DNA of 64,000 bases, taken from assembly GCA_963920575.1 (NCBI GenBank), contig OY986965.1:4463072-4527071 (forward strand), written 5' to 3'. Below are positions 45,189 through 59,346 of the stretch, piece after piece; within the stretch, counting starts at the first letter, position 1, and every line of letters starts with the position of its first letter. Below the pieces are notes generated by a model. The model was not told the DNA's origin and did not search any database. It was given only the letters and a program-made list of their open reading frames with translations. The DNA is from Narthecium ossifragum. Taxonomy: Eukaryota; Streptophyta; Magnoliopsida; Dioscoreales; Nartheciaceae. Position numbers and translations under genes: made by a program.

Positions 45189-47832
45189 AACTCGTTGAGT
45201 TTTTTAATAGGAGAGGGAGAAATCTTGGAATATATAGGAGGAATTAGTGAAGATGAGATTGGAACACAGAATTGGTAAACACATAGAACGATGACCATGC
45301 TTAACTCTCACATGTTTAACTCTCCCATGTCCACATGCATGAACTCTCTCTTTGGCTGAGACTTGGAACCCTTTATTAAGGAAGAACTCGTGCTCAAAAT
45401 TGGACTATTGGAGTATTTATGAAGATTTATTAAGCAGTATTATTGACGCCTCCACTGTTGAAGTCTCATCTTTGAAACTTACTAATAAATGAGGATATTT
45501 ACGAGTATTTATAAATATGTAATACAATAAAAAATAGCCCACTATTTTTTTTTTAAATTAGGAATACTGTGAAACGAAGAAGAAGACACCGACGTCCGCT
45601 TCCCCGATTCCCCCCGCCTTTCCCGTCTTCCCGCCACCAGGTTAACTATACGGGCGGCTACTACTAACGGATTCCTGCCAACGTGGGATGCTGACTTGGA
45701 ATTGCCGTCGGGGACCGCCACGGGCACCCACAATCGCACCCGCGATTCCTATTTCAGATGACGTGGCGTTATGGGGCAGGAAACTTCGTCCCTGGAGGGG
45801 GCCCACCTTTCATGACGTTGGCCATTTGGGGGTGTCCTTATCGCCCGGCTGTGATCCATTAGCTTCGTCATCGATAAACGACCTCGTCCAATTCCATTCA
45901 CACTCATCTCTGTTATTTATGATACAGAGGACTATGGGGGGTTTGTTCCTGGTTAGTACTCCTGGTTATGTGCACTCTGAGCTGGATTTATTAGCCTTCT
46001 GACTCAACTGATCAAAAAAATAAAGAAGAAGAAAAAACATATAACATCACCTCATTTTCATGAAAAAAAAGAAAAAAAATAATATTTCACAAAATTAGTT
46101 TCCTTTTTTCAAAAGAAGAACAGAAAGAAATATTATATCCATCACTATGATCACCAATATTAAGAGATTAAACCCATGACGTACATGATATAGTACTCAA
46201 CATACACCAATCAAAAAAAAAAAAAAATACACACCAAAGGGAACAACAAGTCAAAGTAAAATTCCTTGATGATCTGATATAACACATACAATTCATCCAA
46301 GTCTCATGAGAAAATTAATTACTAGCAAATCGATGATGAATGAATGCTCTTGGTGGATCCAATCTGTTGCGCCGCCAATGCATGTGATGCTCTTTTTAAT
46401 ATGAAATGGACAATAGAGATGCTATCATTCAAGTTGGTTTTTTTTTTCTCCGTTCAGAGAACTGGTTCAATTCAAACACTGAACTGAAATGCTCTTGAAT
46501 GTGAGAAGACGATTGATGATAGAAACTAAAGGGACTTCCTCCAATCATTCGGAGTCCCCCATCCTCTCCCCTCCTCTCTCCTCTTCTTCTTAGCTTTAGA
46601 TATATGCGGAACTCTCTTCCAATATGTCCCTAACTCATGACAATGACTTCAGCAAGTTGCGGCACAAGCTATCCATCCACACACAGGCCATCCACGTGGG
46701 CTTCAACGTGCCAGAAGCCAGTTGTTCTAACAATCACCATCTGATCAAGATCTTAGGGCTGCATCGGTGAGGGGCAGGCCACTGGGGAGCCAGTCAGATG
46801 TTGGAATCAGTAGTAAGCCTCTTGAACAACAACTCCATGGATCAACAACTGGTTCTAACCGAGACAGGTCATCCACCGATCCAGTCCCGACAGTAATCAG
46901 CTCGATGGCTACAGTGTCAGCTCCTGATCGCGGCCAAATCTATCAGAGTCGCAGAGTTAGATACTTCAGATAAAGCCCTCCAAAATATATTCTCCAAAGT
47001 GTACAAAAGAGGTGAAAGGGAGTGCTCACTTATTAAGAATCCCAATATGCACAGCCCCCTCATCATCTCTCCCTTTCATGAAAGCTATCTTAGCATCTCT
47101 CCATACTGAGAAGCAAGCAAGGCCAACTCAAGAAGCTCTACTACCATCTACCATGAATGAATGAATGAATGATGCAGGTATGGCCCAATCAGATAGCAGG
47201 GGTCAGGACATGACAATGTGGGGATTAGGCAGAAAATATTGGCCGGCGACGAGTCGAAGGTAGTCCGTTCTGTCACACAACGATGACCAAATCCAGCTAA
47301 TCCATCATTTCCACCAATAGTCACCTGCCTTGACATAAGATGGTAGCTGGCCTAAAGCGCTCTCTCTCTCTATATTGCAACCGTCACTGCCTCATGCATT
47401 TCGAATTTCTATGCAAGACTGCCAAGGCATCACTGGCTGTGACATAATCAGGTTGGCAGATTGGGCCCTCGCTTTACCTGTCGTCACGGGCAGAAAGAAA
47501 TGTATGTTGCTTTTTTATAGTCCTGATAACAAAGCAACAATGATTATGAAGAAGACTAGCATCATCATCTTCACCACCACACCACATATTTTGGCCATAG
47601 GAAAATTTAGCATGACAATCACAGATTTGGGCTTAGCACAGCCAAGATCTCTACCTGAAGACATTTTAATACGCCATTAAGAGTAACCATTAAGACTATT
47701 TTTCAACCAAGAGTGCCAGATTGGATCTGCCTATGATACTATTAGGGTTTGGTTTCGCGGCTAACGACGGAAAAATTGTTTGGAATGTAGCATAATATCT
47801 GTGGTAGAAAAGTGTATGTTCATGAAGTTTAA
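45184..47832. other. Intergenic sequence upstream of NAC
   Basis: No gene is supported. About 45560-45960 is GC-richer with a short plus-strand frame (45688-46002) of no known family. The rest is AT-rich with A-runs and short unrelated frames. Distal NAC promoter elements may lie here, but none can be pointed to. Confidence 0.4.
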
Positions 47833-48243
47833 TGTTTGAATGTCTGCTTAGTTTCAATTGATGCAGTCAAAATAGTAGTTTTTTTTCATTCAAAAATCAT
47901 CTAAGATTTTGTTTCTATGTTTTTTACGTCTATTTTTTACGCCGCAACCGAGGTGCGACCAAATGAAAACACTTATAAACTGCTTCATTTTTTACGCGGT
48001 TTGGATGTGATCCCCGCCGGTCTATGTTACTTCCCAAATGGTGTTATTTTGATTGGATGTGTATTTAGTTTCAAGTATAGTGTAGTCAAAATAATAGTTT
48101 TTTCATTCAAAAAATAGTTAAGATTTTTGTTTCTATATTTTTTACGCCGCGATCGAGATGCATGCAAATAAAAACATGTATAAGCTATTTCGTCTTTGAC
48201 GCGGTTTGGACGTGATCCCCAATAGACTACCTTACTCCCCAAA
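47833..48243. repeat. Diverged tandem duplication, unit about 190-220 bp
   Basis: The order TTAGTTTCAA / GTCAAAAT / TTTTTTCATTCAAAAA / TTTTTTACGCCGC / ACGCGGTTTGGA / GTGATCCCC occurs twice, from about 47848 and about 48066. The second copy ends CCCCAAACGAGATTATC. CCAAACG at the edge recalls the MITE ends elsewhere in the window, but no matching left end was found. Confidence 0.7.
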
Positions 48244-51200
48244 CGAGATTATCATGGACGAGGCTGTTTTTTGTCCCAAAAAAAGTGCATTTGAGTGGCA
48301 CAATGCACTCCCAAACATACCCTCAATATCACAAAATCTCCCGCATTTATGACAATATCACAAAATCACTCGGAAACAAAGGGTCACTTAAAAAACCCTC
48401 CCCAGAGCTAACTTAATGCGGATAAATAGGCGAAACTACCACGAGCCCTAGCTGTAATAGATACATTGTCTTAATGTCCATGGGCATCTTAGTCACTTCA
48501 CAACTTAATCATACACTTTTGCCATAATTAAGTCTCTTATTAGACTCACAAAAGAGGTTATACGAAATAATCATATGTTTTCAAGGGGTTCTTTTATATT
48601 GTCAGAATTTCAGGGGGTTTGGTGATATTAACCATAAAATATCACACACCAGCAATGAAGTCAGATGCTTCTCTTTAACCCTAAAAGCATTCCTTAATCC
48701 ACCAATGTTTGGATAGTCTAGTTGGGAGCAGTCCCACGTGTGCACGACATCTATGACACTAAGAAGAATCATGCCCGTCAAATCTGTACTAGTGAAGTCA
48801 TTTAACTACATGCACACAAAATCTGCAAGAATTGGTCAAAGAAGACCCAGTGGCATCATGTCAAACTTACATATTCTTTCACTCTCCAACGGCTGATTCG
48901 TTTTATGATAAGAAGCCACATGTCCTGTTTTGTTTATAGTTACTTGCTACCTTCCTGGAAGCTCCATATAATCCAAGACCTGCAAAGTAGACTCAAATTT
49001 GTTAGGTATCTAAAGCAGATGCAAGCATAACTGTCACTCTCATGTCCAACCTTCTGATTTGAGACTAGACATGTTTAATTAGAATAGGCCTTCCTGGCAG
49101 GCCCTCAACCAAGTTTTCCATTTGAAGAGGGGGATGAATCCAGGTCATATTCATACAAGGACTGTTCTCAATCCTTTTGCTTTCACATAAAAGGAAGGCA
49201 AAGAAAAATGAACCCCAAGGTTATCCAAATGAGAACCTGATTGAAGTTTTCCATTCAATCATCATCAGGCTTCAACTAATATAAGCTCCGATTGGCTGAA
49301 AGTGGCATGACATAAAATAGTCATCGCCCGGGTGGGTTATCATCCATCATTTCTGATTTTGGATCTTAGGTATATACTGTCATTGTGTGTATTTTTAACT
49401 TGAGGGGAAGCACGGTTGGCGAGGGCTCTGTGGAAATCTCTAACACAAACTCAAAAGCAGGTGAAAAATGAAAGATATTCAGGGAAGAGATCTGAAAAGG
49501 TCGAGAAAACAATAGCAAGTGGTTTATGCTTTCATCCATGATGAACTCTGATAGAAGTGCCGGTCATTCATGACTGTTGAGTGCTGACATACTATGGGAA
49601 AAAAAAGGCATGTATATCGATCCTGAAACCAAGCAGCCCCAAGATCGGATGGCAAAATGTAGGCAACCTAGTCCATTATTTTCTCAAGACAGCAACTAAC
49701 TTCACACCAGATCAACTAGGACTAGATAGCGCGCATGTGCGACCTCTCAAAGAAGTATGAAACACAAGGTATCTCAACAGAATCAAGTGGTGATAAAGGT
49801 CATATATTAGCGAATGTAAACATTTCAGAAAGAATGGTTCAATTACATAAATTACCTGGAGGAGGTTGTACTCGTTGTACTCTTAAAACTGTGTTAAGCA
49901 CTAAACAAATGGACTAGAGTATGAAGGTGCTGAGAACATTTATTATTCATCATCTATTGATCAGAAAAGGTTGCTAACCTAGATACTTTATCTGCACGTA
50001 ACAAGAAAGGACAATTTACTAATAAAAATAACTGAATTTTAGCACCTGTCTATCATTAAACAGAAAAAGTAAACCAAATAGTTGACCATAGTTACGTGCA
50101 GCGAATTTTGGTAGGGAAACAAGCGTTCAGATTATGACTTGTCCTCTGCATCTTCTATACAAAAGATTTACCAGGTCTACGCTTCTAGGAGGCAGCATTA
50201 TCATACCAAAAGAGCAGTAAAACTCTGTTATGAAAGAACAAGATTGACATGATGCAAAGCTAATTATTATATCACTAGATCGGTGGTCAAATGACTGCAA
50301 TGTTTTTAATTTTTAAAGATATCTTTCTTTTGTTAAGCACATTCATGAAAGTGATGTAAAAGAATTCTGCAAATAAGCAAGAAATTTGAATGGAGGAAAG
50401 GCTGTAAGTTTTTGGGTTCTGACACGGGAAGTGGTTTTAAAGTCTCACAGGGTAAGTTGAATTTTGTGTAGGGTTCCCATGAACTGAATAAAGTAAAAGC
50501 CAGGTAATCTAGCATCACAACAAGTCAAAGATGATGGTTTAGCTGATGGTACTTAGCAAAATCTTTATGCAAATAAGTCAGATTTGCCTGTCATAGTAGT
50601 TGAGCAAGACTCAGCTTGCCTTGTAAAAGCTACCCACCTACCAAAGAGTTCATCCAAGAACTCCAGATGCGAAGGAAGATATTCTGCTGGCACATGAGGT
50701 TGCTTATGTAAAGTTCAAGGTGCCATGGGGAGATATTATACAAAGAACTTCTTAGTAGAGTTAAGTTTAGGTTTTAGCATTACGATGAACACACCGGCAA
50801 TAATAAATATGGTTTAGAGTTATTAAATTATGCTGCAAACACAGAAAGATCCCACCACCAACAGGGAACCACCATCAGAGAGCTTCAAGGCTTGGAAGTC
50901 ATGAGTTTAAAAGCTTATAAAATTGATAGTCAAGAGCTTATTGTTCTCATTACCAAGATAATATTCAACAGGTCATATCCAAAATTTGTATGCTACGGCA
51001 AAGTCTCTCACAGGGTCACTATATTCTGCTAGCAATGTCTTTCAGCTACTGCAGGAAGTAGATATAGAAGAAAATACAGGAGATGACCAAGAACCTTGAC
51101 ACAATTATCACCACAACATGACCTCCAATTTGCAAAATCAATCAACAGTACCATGTATCTGAACTCATACCTGTGAAGTCTCCAACTTGCTAATACCAGA

Positions 51201-54200
51201 GAATATGAAAAGGGCCATAACATAGACAACGGCCTGCAGTTTAGGTTTGAAGAAAGTCAATTGCAGAAGTTGCACACAGGATCGAAAGTTCTCCGGGGCT
51301 TTATCAAAATGTTAAACAAAAACAATGGGTGGAAGTCAAGCATGATTAACAGTAATATGATGGTAGGTTGCCTAACTAAACTAGAAATGGCCACTGTCTT
51401 CTCTTGCTTGATTTTCAAAGAGCATATCATCATCATCACTTTATTCAGCTGCACGTAAGGCCGCCTAAGGACATAATCTACAATCTAAAATGAAGTACAA
51501 ATCTTTCTTAGGCACATGAGTCGCATATCTGATCTGCCAAAAATTCTCATGCAGAAGGAATCTTGAATCTGCAGTGGAAAAAAGGAGGGTTGGGTTATGA
51601 CAGACCCGGACAGAGAGAACGACAGACAGAACCATAATTTGATGCTTCCAAAATCAACCTATTCGCTGATACTGGTTTTCCAGGCTTTCTCAAACTATTT
51701 ACCACATATAGTTCCCTGCTAGCTGAGAGTTCATTCTACATAAATGAAGACGTGGCACTTCAAAAGAAAAAATAGGTCCTCTTATGTACTACCTGGATCT
51801 CCAAAAGTGAAAGGACAATAAAAGGCAGCAGAGAAGGAGGAATTTGAGTGGGAAACATGATAGTGTAATGGCATGCGCTATGCAGTAACCCTATTGCTTT
51901 ACACCAATAAGTACATATTCCAAAAACCAGACATGAAGTACACTTGAGAAAGAATTGAATGACAAGAACCACTACTGCCAGTCCACGGCAGCTATTTATC
52001 TGGACATACTGGTTAGCAAAATCAGATGCCCTGCAGTCAATTCTCTTATACAAGGGCATTTATCTATGATCACAATTTCAGTTTTCTCCATAAGTCGTAA
52101 CAAAAAAATTATCAAATGACTCGGTTTTCATTTTACATGCCTACAGACATGTAAGGCTCGAAAGAATTCATCAAACATTTCCAAGTCAGAGTAGAATTCT
52201 GGCTCAAGCGCAAATGGTTATCTCAAATTAAAATTCAAAATACCCCACTTATACCCATGTCGTTCAATTATTAGCATGATATGCACAACATGTGCCATGC
52301 ATTAACCAAGGCATACATTTTGGAATGGAATTTTTTGGTTCAACATATACCTCTTGGTAGATTAAGACTATCCAAGCAAGCATTTCAGAAGAGGGAAAAG
52401 AAAGGGAAAGAGGGAAGGGTATGGTGTGAAGTTCAAGCATTCGTAACTTGATCATTACATGTGTTAAGGTTGGTTGTCCAAGTGAGAATTTGCTTGAATT
52501 TAGGATCTCTTGCATATAGGAATACCAAAAATGCAATTAATTGGACCTTTGGTTGACATAAGAAATCTGCACCGCCATTAGGCAGAGCTTGCCACCATTT
52601 GATAAAATCTAGAAAATGTGAACCCACATTACAAGTTCGGTCAGAAAATGAGAAGCATCTAATGTGCGGAAAATAGTTGAAGTACTGTTACCTTTCATGG
52701 CTGGTTTTTGACAGCTGTTGTTTTCAAATTGTCATAGATATTGGAAGCCATCACATTACATTGCAAACCAAGGATTACCTTGTTGATGGGAAGATGTACT
52801 ACAAATGACAAAAGATTCCCACAAAAATACAGGTTAAAACCTGGAACTTTTGTACTAGAAAATGAAAAAACTGACGGTATAGAGAAAGTTCAAGATGAGA
52901 GATGGAAACACTACAATAAATTTATTCCACCTCCTAGAATATTAGCATAAGTTACAGAAGAAACCCGTCGAGAAGGATGAAAGTAGTAACTCTGCTGCCT
53001 TTCCGAACGAATTTCCTTATAAAGGTGAATGAGAATGGTACCGAAATATAATATAAAACATTTCCTTCTTTTAGAGTTAAAATCTTTTAACTCGAAGGCG
53101 CCTTATACTACTTTTAAGCTACCAAGAAAAAATAACATATCTTCTCTCATCATTCACAAGTTGGCACAGAGTAGTCCTTCCAAGACACCTTTTATGTCCA
53201 CTAACCTTCACAGTTAGGAAATTCTTTGATGGACAAGAATAATTGAAATTAGCAGATGTTGGCTTTGATGAAGTTACTTAGTAATCTAGACAAGACCTTG
53301 TGCCTGCTGCCCTGAATACTATTCGAACACATAGCAACAGTCTTTAAGATAACAAGATGCTTTTTTGGTATTTACTATCAGCTGATTTCTTTTGATATAT
53401 GAGAATCTAATATCATCTCAGTTTCTCGGTTCATGATTATGGAAGTCTGTGCTTTTTTTTACCATACTTCTATAAGCATTAATTCCAATTGAGAACTTGG
53501 GTGATCAATATATTGGTTATCACCCTGACATGAAACACGACTTGGCAAAAGAGAGAAATTACTGTATTCCTAATTCAAGAGGAACTTCAAACAGATTTTC
53601 GGAAACAGGATACAACATCAAGAAACCTCCTCAACAGGGCGACTATGCTGAACAAAAGTCTCGCACTGTACCAATTGCAACCAAATGGAGGTAGCCTTTG
53701 TTGGAATTTGGAAATAAGACAAACTCCTTGAAGTCTTGCCATGAATTTCTAAAAGGGGCCTCTTAAGCTAACAAGAGAAAGACAGTAACCTCGTATGAGT
53801 TCTTCAACTACAAAACAAGTAAGTTTTCAAACATTACCTTGGCTAAGAACATGGTTTAAATATTTGTGGGTTGATGTTACTATTGCACTTAGATTTCCAA
53901 ATGCAAGTATATGAACAATGACTTGCACTTCATGGTAAACCCCATACTTTTTGAACAAGGGTTTACTACTCGAGAAACTGGCATAAACCAGGGCAACTTG
54001 AACATCCGTGATATAGGTGAAATCGGGACTACGACCTAGAAAATGGCATCTAGACTTAATATGATTCGTAACGTGGTGGTCCTGAATCTATTCATACATT
54101 GCATATAAACTACTCAGACAAGTATTCAATCATAATCAAGTACCTCTCCTGATCCAACCAAGGTAATCCTGTGAAGAAAGAAGTTCGAACATATGAGACT

Positions 54201-55976
54201 CAGCATCTTAGGAAAAATGCCTTTTTTCCTTGCTTTGATTTCTTTTTAAATGTACTATGCTATGGCATCAGTTATATGCATGTATATATATACAATGTTA
54301 ACTGAAAGGGTAATACACTTTGTAAGCAAAAAGAACAACATTTCCAATGGATTATTGGTCATTTAATAACTGTAAAGATTGATGGCATTTGTTGCAGGTC
54401 AATTTTATTAATCCTTCACTCATCATTCTTGCCTAGGGATGCATCTATTCCTACCACAAACTATTTTAGTTCTTTTATTAATCCTTCACTCATCATTCTT
54501 GCCTAGGGATGCATCTATTCCTACCACAAACTATTTTAGTTCTTTCTAACAACTTACACCCCATCTTCTGCCCTTCAATGGAATCATCATTTTCCGTTTC
54601 ACATGTCCTAGTCTTCTTTGCTGTGCCAAAAGCTCGATTACATTCTCTCATGTCCACAAACCCGCTCAAGCCTTCTTCAGCAAACATTTCCAGCCCATGC
54701 AACACTGCTCACAAGATTAGACATTGAAAGACATGCCTCAATCACCTAACACACCAGCAGCCATAGATTCTATGAAATGAAACATGATTCGCCATTCAAA
54801 GCGAGCTGACCTAATTATTTATTGCTTAGCCATTCTAAACAGGACCTAATAAACTCATGTCAAGTTTCAACCAAAATAACACTATATGTGACATGTTCTC
54901 CAGACGACCATAGCTGTTGCAACAGCAAATTATGATGGACAAATCCTGGATAGGAGAAAAAGGAAACACGCAACCTCACACAAGCGGATGGGAAAGGAGG
55001 AGCTTCAAATCTTTTATTTTGACCACATCCAAATTATTCTTTGGTGAACTCAAAGAAAAAGTGCAAATCAAATATGGTTTCAAGCTTGCACTATGGCATT
55101 TCACCAATGCACGGCCCCATATCGAAGCAACAAATAGAGCATCCTTTTCCAGCAAATCCCCCACCTCAAAACAACCTATTAACTAGTCCACGCTTCCTCT
55201 CCGTAAAATGCTTCCTTTTTCAAGACGTGTTAACCTTTATCTACCAAAATTAGCAGCAATCCCTTCAACCACAGAAAACGATAGAGTCCTAAACGCCGAT
55301 TCAGAAATATAAACATCAATGTAGATCTCTTCACATCAAAAGAACAGCTCAATGCACAATTACAATCTAAACCTAAATCAATCGATAAGTCCAAAGAATT
55401 ATAATCATATGGAGCATACTGTAGAATTCACAAGTCAAATACAAAACAAAAGGCTCGTAAAAACACAACAACAAGATCCTTTAAAGAAATTAGCAACCCC
55501 AATGGGCGCAAAGCATCAAAGAAGCCATAGAAAAGTGATGAAATTTGGACTATTTTTTGAGTTTCAAGTGAACCTCATAGAGAGACCGGAATCCTCGTAA
55601 TCCGAGCAGGAGTCGAGATACCTCCCTGAGGTCGGCAACGGCGGTTTCCAAAACCTAATTAACGGTTTAAGCCATGAGTTCCGCCGGGGGCGTTAACGTG
55701 GTCCGCAGGGCACCGGACACAATCAATCCCCTCCCCGCCAACAAAAGCCGCGGCATGAGTATGTATGTGATAGACCTATCGGGCTTCTAAATTATACCTA
55801 CTTTTGTTTGTGGACCTATGTGGTAGGTGTTTATTTAAAAGACTCAGTATACTCGTTTACCTTGTCAAACGAAGGATGACTTCAACGAGCTCATACAGAT
55901 GCTCCGTTCAAAGTTCTTTAGCAAGTCAATTTATTTAATTTCAAGGCATTAGTCTTTTAACTGTGAAAGACTTGGG
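48244..55976. other. 7.7-kb gene-poor interval with no recognised content
   Basis: All frames are short and none shows domain motifs, splice-linked continuation or family resemblance. No LTR, LINE or TIR ends were recognised, apart from one perfect 70-bp tandem duplication. A GC-richer patch at about 55600-55760 stands out from the AT-rich background and might be a promoter or first exon on the minus strand (a GAG|GTATCT donor near 55620), but no coding exon follows that I can connect. A non-coding transcript or decayed gene is possible. Confidence 0.35.
54403..54542. repeat. Perfect 70-bp tandem duplication
   Basis: The 70-bp unit beginning TTTTATTAATCCTTCACTC at 54403 repeats without a difference at 54473. 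Identity implies a recent event or an assembly artefact. Confidence 0.95.
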
Positions 55977-56127
55977 GCTCGTTTGGATCGAAGATAGGAT
56001 AATTTTGTATGTCGAATAAAGTAAAAATTATGTAAACATTAAATATAATTATATAAGACTATGAATAAAGTATTTGAATACATAAATGAGATTTATGTAT
56101 TTTTATTCTCAATCCAAACGGATCCTT
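55977..56127. mobile_element. Short MITE-like element, about 150 bp
   Basis: GGCTCGTTTGGATCGAAGATA at the left pairs with TATTCTCAATCCAAACGGATCC at the right as an imperfect inverted repeat. It is AT-rich and non-coding inside. The ends belong to the CGTTTGG-type class seen several times in this window. Target duplication not resolved. Confidence 0.55.
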
Positions 56128-56633
56128 AGGGATCTATTTAGATATATGTTTATGATGTTCAAACTCACTTTTCTTTTTCTTGGATCAGACACACGGCCAT
56201 GTTCTTGATAAATTGGCTTACTTACATGTTTATGATTGGTGGAGGTTATTTTCGAACCACATCAGAAACAAAACAAAAGGATTGATGCTTTCATATGACT
56301 GCATCCAGATTAGATTACAACAAAGAAAATACCGAAATCACCTGAAAGTACACATGATTCCTTCCAGGAAACCAGCAATCCTCTCTCTAGGAGAATCTAT
56401 TAACTACTCTTATCCAAACAACAATCTAAGGATTCCTCGATACAACCACTGTCTTAATATATTATAAGTGATAATATATGATGCAGGTACGTGTTCATCC
56501 ATATCCATCCAAGAAATCACACCAGCATATTTTACTTGACTTGACTTGTCTTGACTTGACTTGACTTGACTTGACTTGATGGAGGTGTTCCAATTGACTC
56601 CCTTAAACTAAGATCGCTTGCTTAATTACCGGG
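56128..56633. other. Spacer with a (CTTGA)n microsatellite
   Basis: TTGAC/CTTGA pentamers run from about 56533 to 56579, with one interruption. The remainder has no supported gene or element. Confidence 0.6.
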
Positions 56634-58480
56634 AAAAAAATTCTTTTCACGTATATGATTTATTTGCACTAGATTAGATTATGATATTGATACTTTCCAC
56701 GAGACAAAAAAAACATTTCTCAAACTAATTCTCACAAACAAATGCTACTATGACACATTGGAAAATGGTTTGCGTCACACCACCCTCCACGTGGCGCCAA
56801 CTAAATGGACTTGTCCTCAAGGGCAGCTTAAGCTCATCCAATCAGGACCTGCCACGGTGAGGGTTGGAAACTTTCACACCCCATGTTGAGGCGCATATAA
56901 CAAGTAGGTCATTGTAACCACAAAAAATAACAATGTTGCTATTCAGGACCTTCTGCGTAACAAGATCACCCTTGTTTTCTTACGAAATAAGGCCTTGGGC
57001 TATAAAAATTCCAACTTTGTTCATGTTTTTTTCTCACATCACATGTCATACGGTACCCATGTCTATCCAATCATATTTTTTTTAAAAAAAAAACATATCA
57101 CATTAAATACGATGGGATGTGATGGCTGCAAGTTGATTTGACTGATCGTTGAGGCTGTTTGCGTCCACCTGGCATGTTACCATTTGCCGATGGTACAACG
57201 CATAGTAACACTTCAGTACTCGCTTATTTATACGCACCTATTTATACTTGTAGTTTTTTATACACACATGTTTCATCGCGTTAAAAAATTACATACGGTT
57301 TGTTTGTATACAAACTCCATTTGTTTGTTTACTCTTTATAGTTGCTCGTTTTTACATAATTGTTTTTATATGCGCATGTAATTACGTGTTAACTGATTTT
57401 TGCGCGTGTTTGTAAATTTTTGTGCCCGTGTTTAACAAGTTCAACTCAGTGCCCACATGGACGACACTATCTTTGACGACATCTTCAGTGGCCCTTGCCC
57501 GTTTATCAGCGTCCTCTTCATCGATTATAGCCATCTGCTCCGCCTTGCCTTCATTTTCAGTGAACACAATGTTCACGGTTGCTACTACCGCGCCCACGAC
57601 TTTCTATTCATTCTCAGTCAGCGGGGCCATCATGGTGCTTATCAGCGGTTTTCAGAGACACTTGCCGAATGATTGCACATCCCCTTCATTCTCAGTCAGC
57701 GGGCCACCACGACGCTACCGAGTCCACTTGCATGGCTGGATGGTTGGCCAGCCTATTCCTTGATTTGTTTCGCTTTGCTAGATTGCCCCACGACGCTTCT
57801 CTTCCACTTTGTGATTGTGGGATATAAAAATGATAAAGGCACATCCCCTTTGAAGCTCTAGTGGGCGGTTACAGTTTTGTCACATGTAGGCATCTTCATT
57901 TTCCTATGTAGCGATGTAATTTCCTTTTCAGCCACGACGAGCTTAGACTTTATTATGGTCAATTCAACCATGAACATGTTCATTTGGATATTTGAGGCAC
58001 GTATCTCCTCCATTCTTTGAAGGTCCAGATGAGTGAGTTTTTACAACTCCCCTTGAACATGTTAAACACGGGCACAAAAAATTACAAACACACACAGAAA
58101 TTAGTTAATGCGTAATTACATGTGCATATAAAAACAAATACGTAGAAACGAGCGACTATAAAGATTAAATAAGTAACTGGAGTTTGTATACAAACAAACA
58201 TCATATAAATTTTTAACGCGATCAAGTATGCGTGTATAAACTACACGTATAAATAGACGCGTATAAATAAGCGAGTACTACAGTGTTATTATGCGTTGTA
58301 CCATCGGTGAATGACATCATGTCACGTGTGCGCGAATAACATGGACATGTCATGGCATGTGATGTGAGAAAAAACATGATTAAAGTTGAAATTTGTATAG
58401 CTTGGGGTCTTGTTTTGCAAAAAAAAAGGGTGGTCTCGTTATAAAAAAATAATCTAATGGGGTCCTAAATAGCAACAAAT
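56634..58480. mobile_element. Duplicated unit, copy 1: flank plus long-TIR element (about 56937-58475)
   Basis: The inner 1.54 kb is bounded by inverted arms of about 450-500 bp. TTGCTATTCAGGACC near 56940 is matched in reverse by GGGTCCTAAATAGCAACAA near 58460, and GTATACAAACTCC near 57310 by GGAGTTTGTATACAAAC near 58180. Long arms suggest a MULE-like or foldback class. The centre (about 57400-58070) carries decayed minus-strand frames with acidic, possibly coiled-coil sequence (NIVFTENEGKAEQM; MNMFMVELTIIKSK) and no ATG start, recognised as no known protein. The outer 300 bp (56634-56936) are repeated with the element at 58806. Confidence 0.7.
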
Positions 58481-58805
58481 TCATGAGACCAATCGATATA
58501 TTAAGCCAGCAAAGGATAAACTTTCCCACCGAACCCGAGCCATTAGTCGGTCTAAGAAAATTGTTAGTTTTGTAAATCCGAAAGTTTTGGATTCAAGTTT
58601 GGGATTTTTGCAAATATATCCTATGAAAAACATTCTCCATTGCATATATATATATATACACTTTCAAAATAAAAATTACATATATGCCCTTTGAAATGGC
58701 ATGTTTTTGTGTGCGCCCATTAATATTTTGACTTGAAAGTCAGGAGCTTGAAATGATCAAAATATCCTTTCTCTCGTTTGAAAATGTAAATAAAATATTA
58801 CTGAA
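58481..58805. other. Junction between the two duplicated units
   Basis: AT-rich sequence not shared with the left flank of copy 1. Includes a short TA run near 58647. No gene. Confidence 0.4.
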
Positions 58806-59240
58806 AAGAAATTTTTTTTTCACATATATGATTTATTTGCACTAGATTAGATTATGAAACTTTCCACGAGACAAAAAAAAACATTTCTCAAACTAATTCT
58901 CACAAACAAATGCTACTATGACACATTAGAAAATGGTTTGCGTCACACCACCCTCCACGTGGCGCCAACTAAATGGACTTGCCCTCAAGGGCAGCTTAAG
59001 CTCATCCAATCAGGACCTGCCACGTGGAGGGTTGGAAACTTTCACACCCCATGTTGAGGCGCATATAACAAGCAGGTCCTCGTAACCACAGAAAATACCA
59101 ATGTTGCTATTCAGGACCTTATGCGTAACCAGACCGCCCCTTGTTTTCTTGTAAAATAAGACCCGGGTATAAAGTTCTAACTTTGTTCATGCCTTTTCTT
59201 ACATCACATGTCATGCCATACCCATGTCTATCCAATGAGC

Positions 59241-59304
59241 GCTGATTTGCGCACATGTCAGGGCATGTGGACGCTGATTTGCGCACATGCCAGGGCATGT
59301 GGAC
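59241..59304. repeat. 32-bp tandem duplication
   Basis: GCTGATTTGCGCACATG starts at 59241 and again at 59273, with one difference between copies. It is absent from the matching place in copy 1 of the duplicated unit. Confidence 0.9.
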
Positions 59305-59346
59305 AAATACTTATTCTTATCCAATCATGTTGAAAACATAAAAAAA

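Noticed and set aside
45688..46002. Frame beginning MLTWNCR, resembling a LINE endonuclease start
   Set aside because: The similarity stops after a few residues; no endonuclease motifs follow.
52433..52627. Minus-strand frame containing FLDFIKWWQALPNGG
   Set aside because: It looked exon-like, but no adjoining exon or known protein could be matched.
53497..53694. Plus-strand 65-codon frame with mixed composition
   Set aside because: No start context, no splice-linked neighbour and no recognisable family.
57422..57827. Plus-strand frames in the long-TIR element and their copies near 62940-63347
   Set aside because: Frames shift between the two copies and are antisense to the acidic minus-strand frame, which looks more protein-like; neither is supported as a gene.
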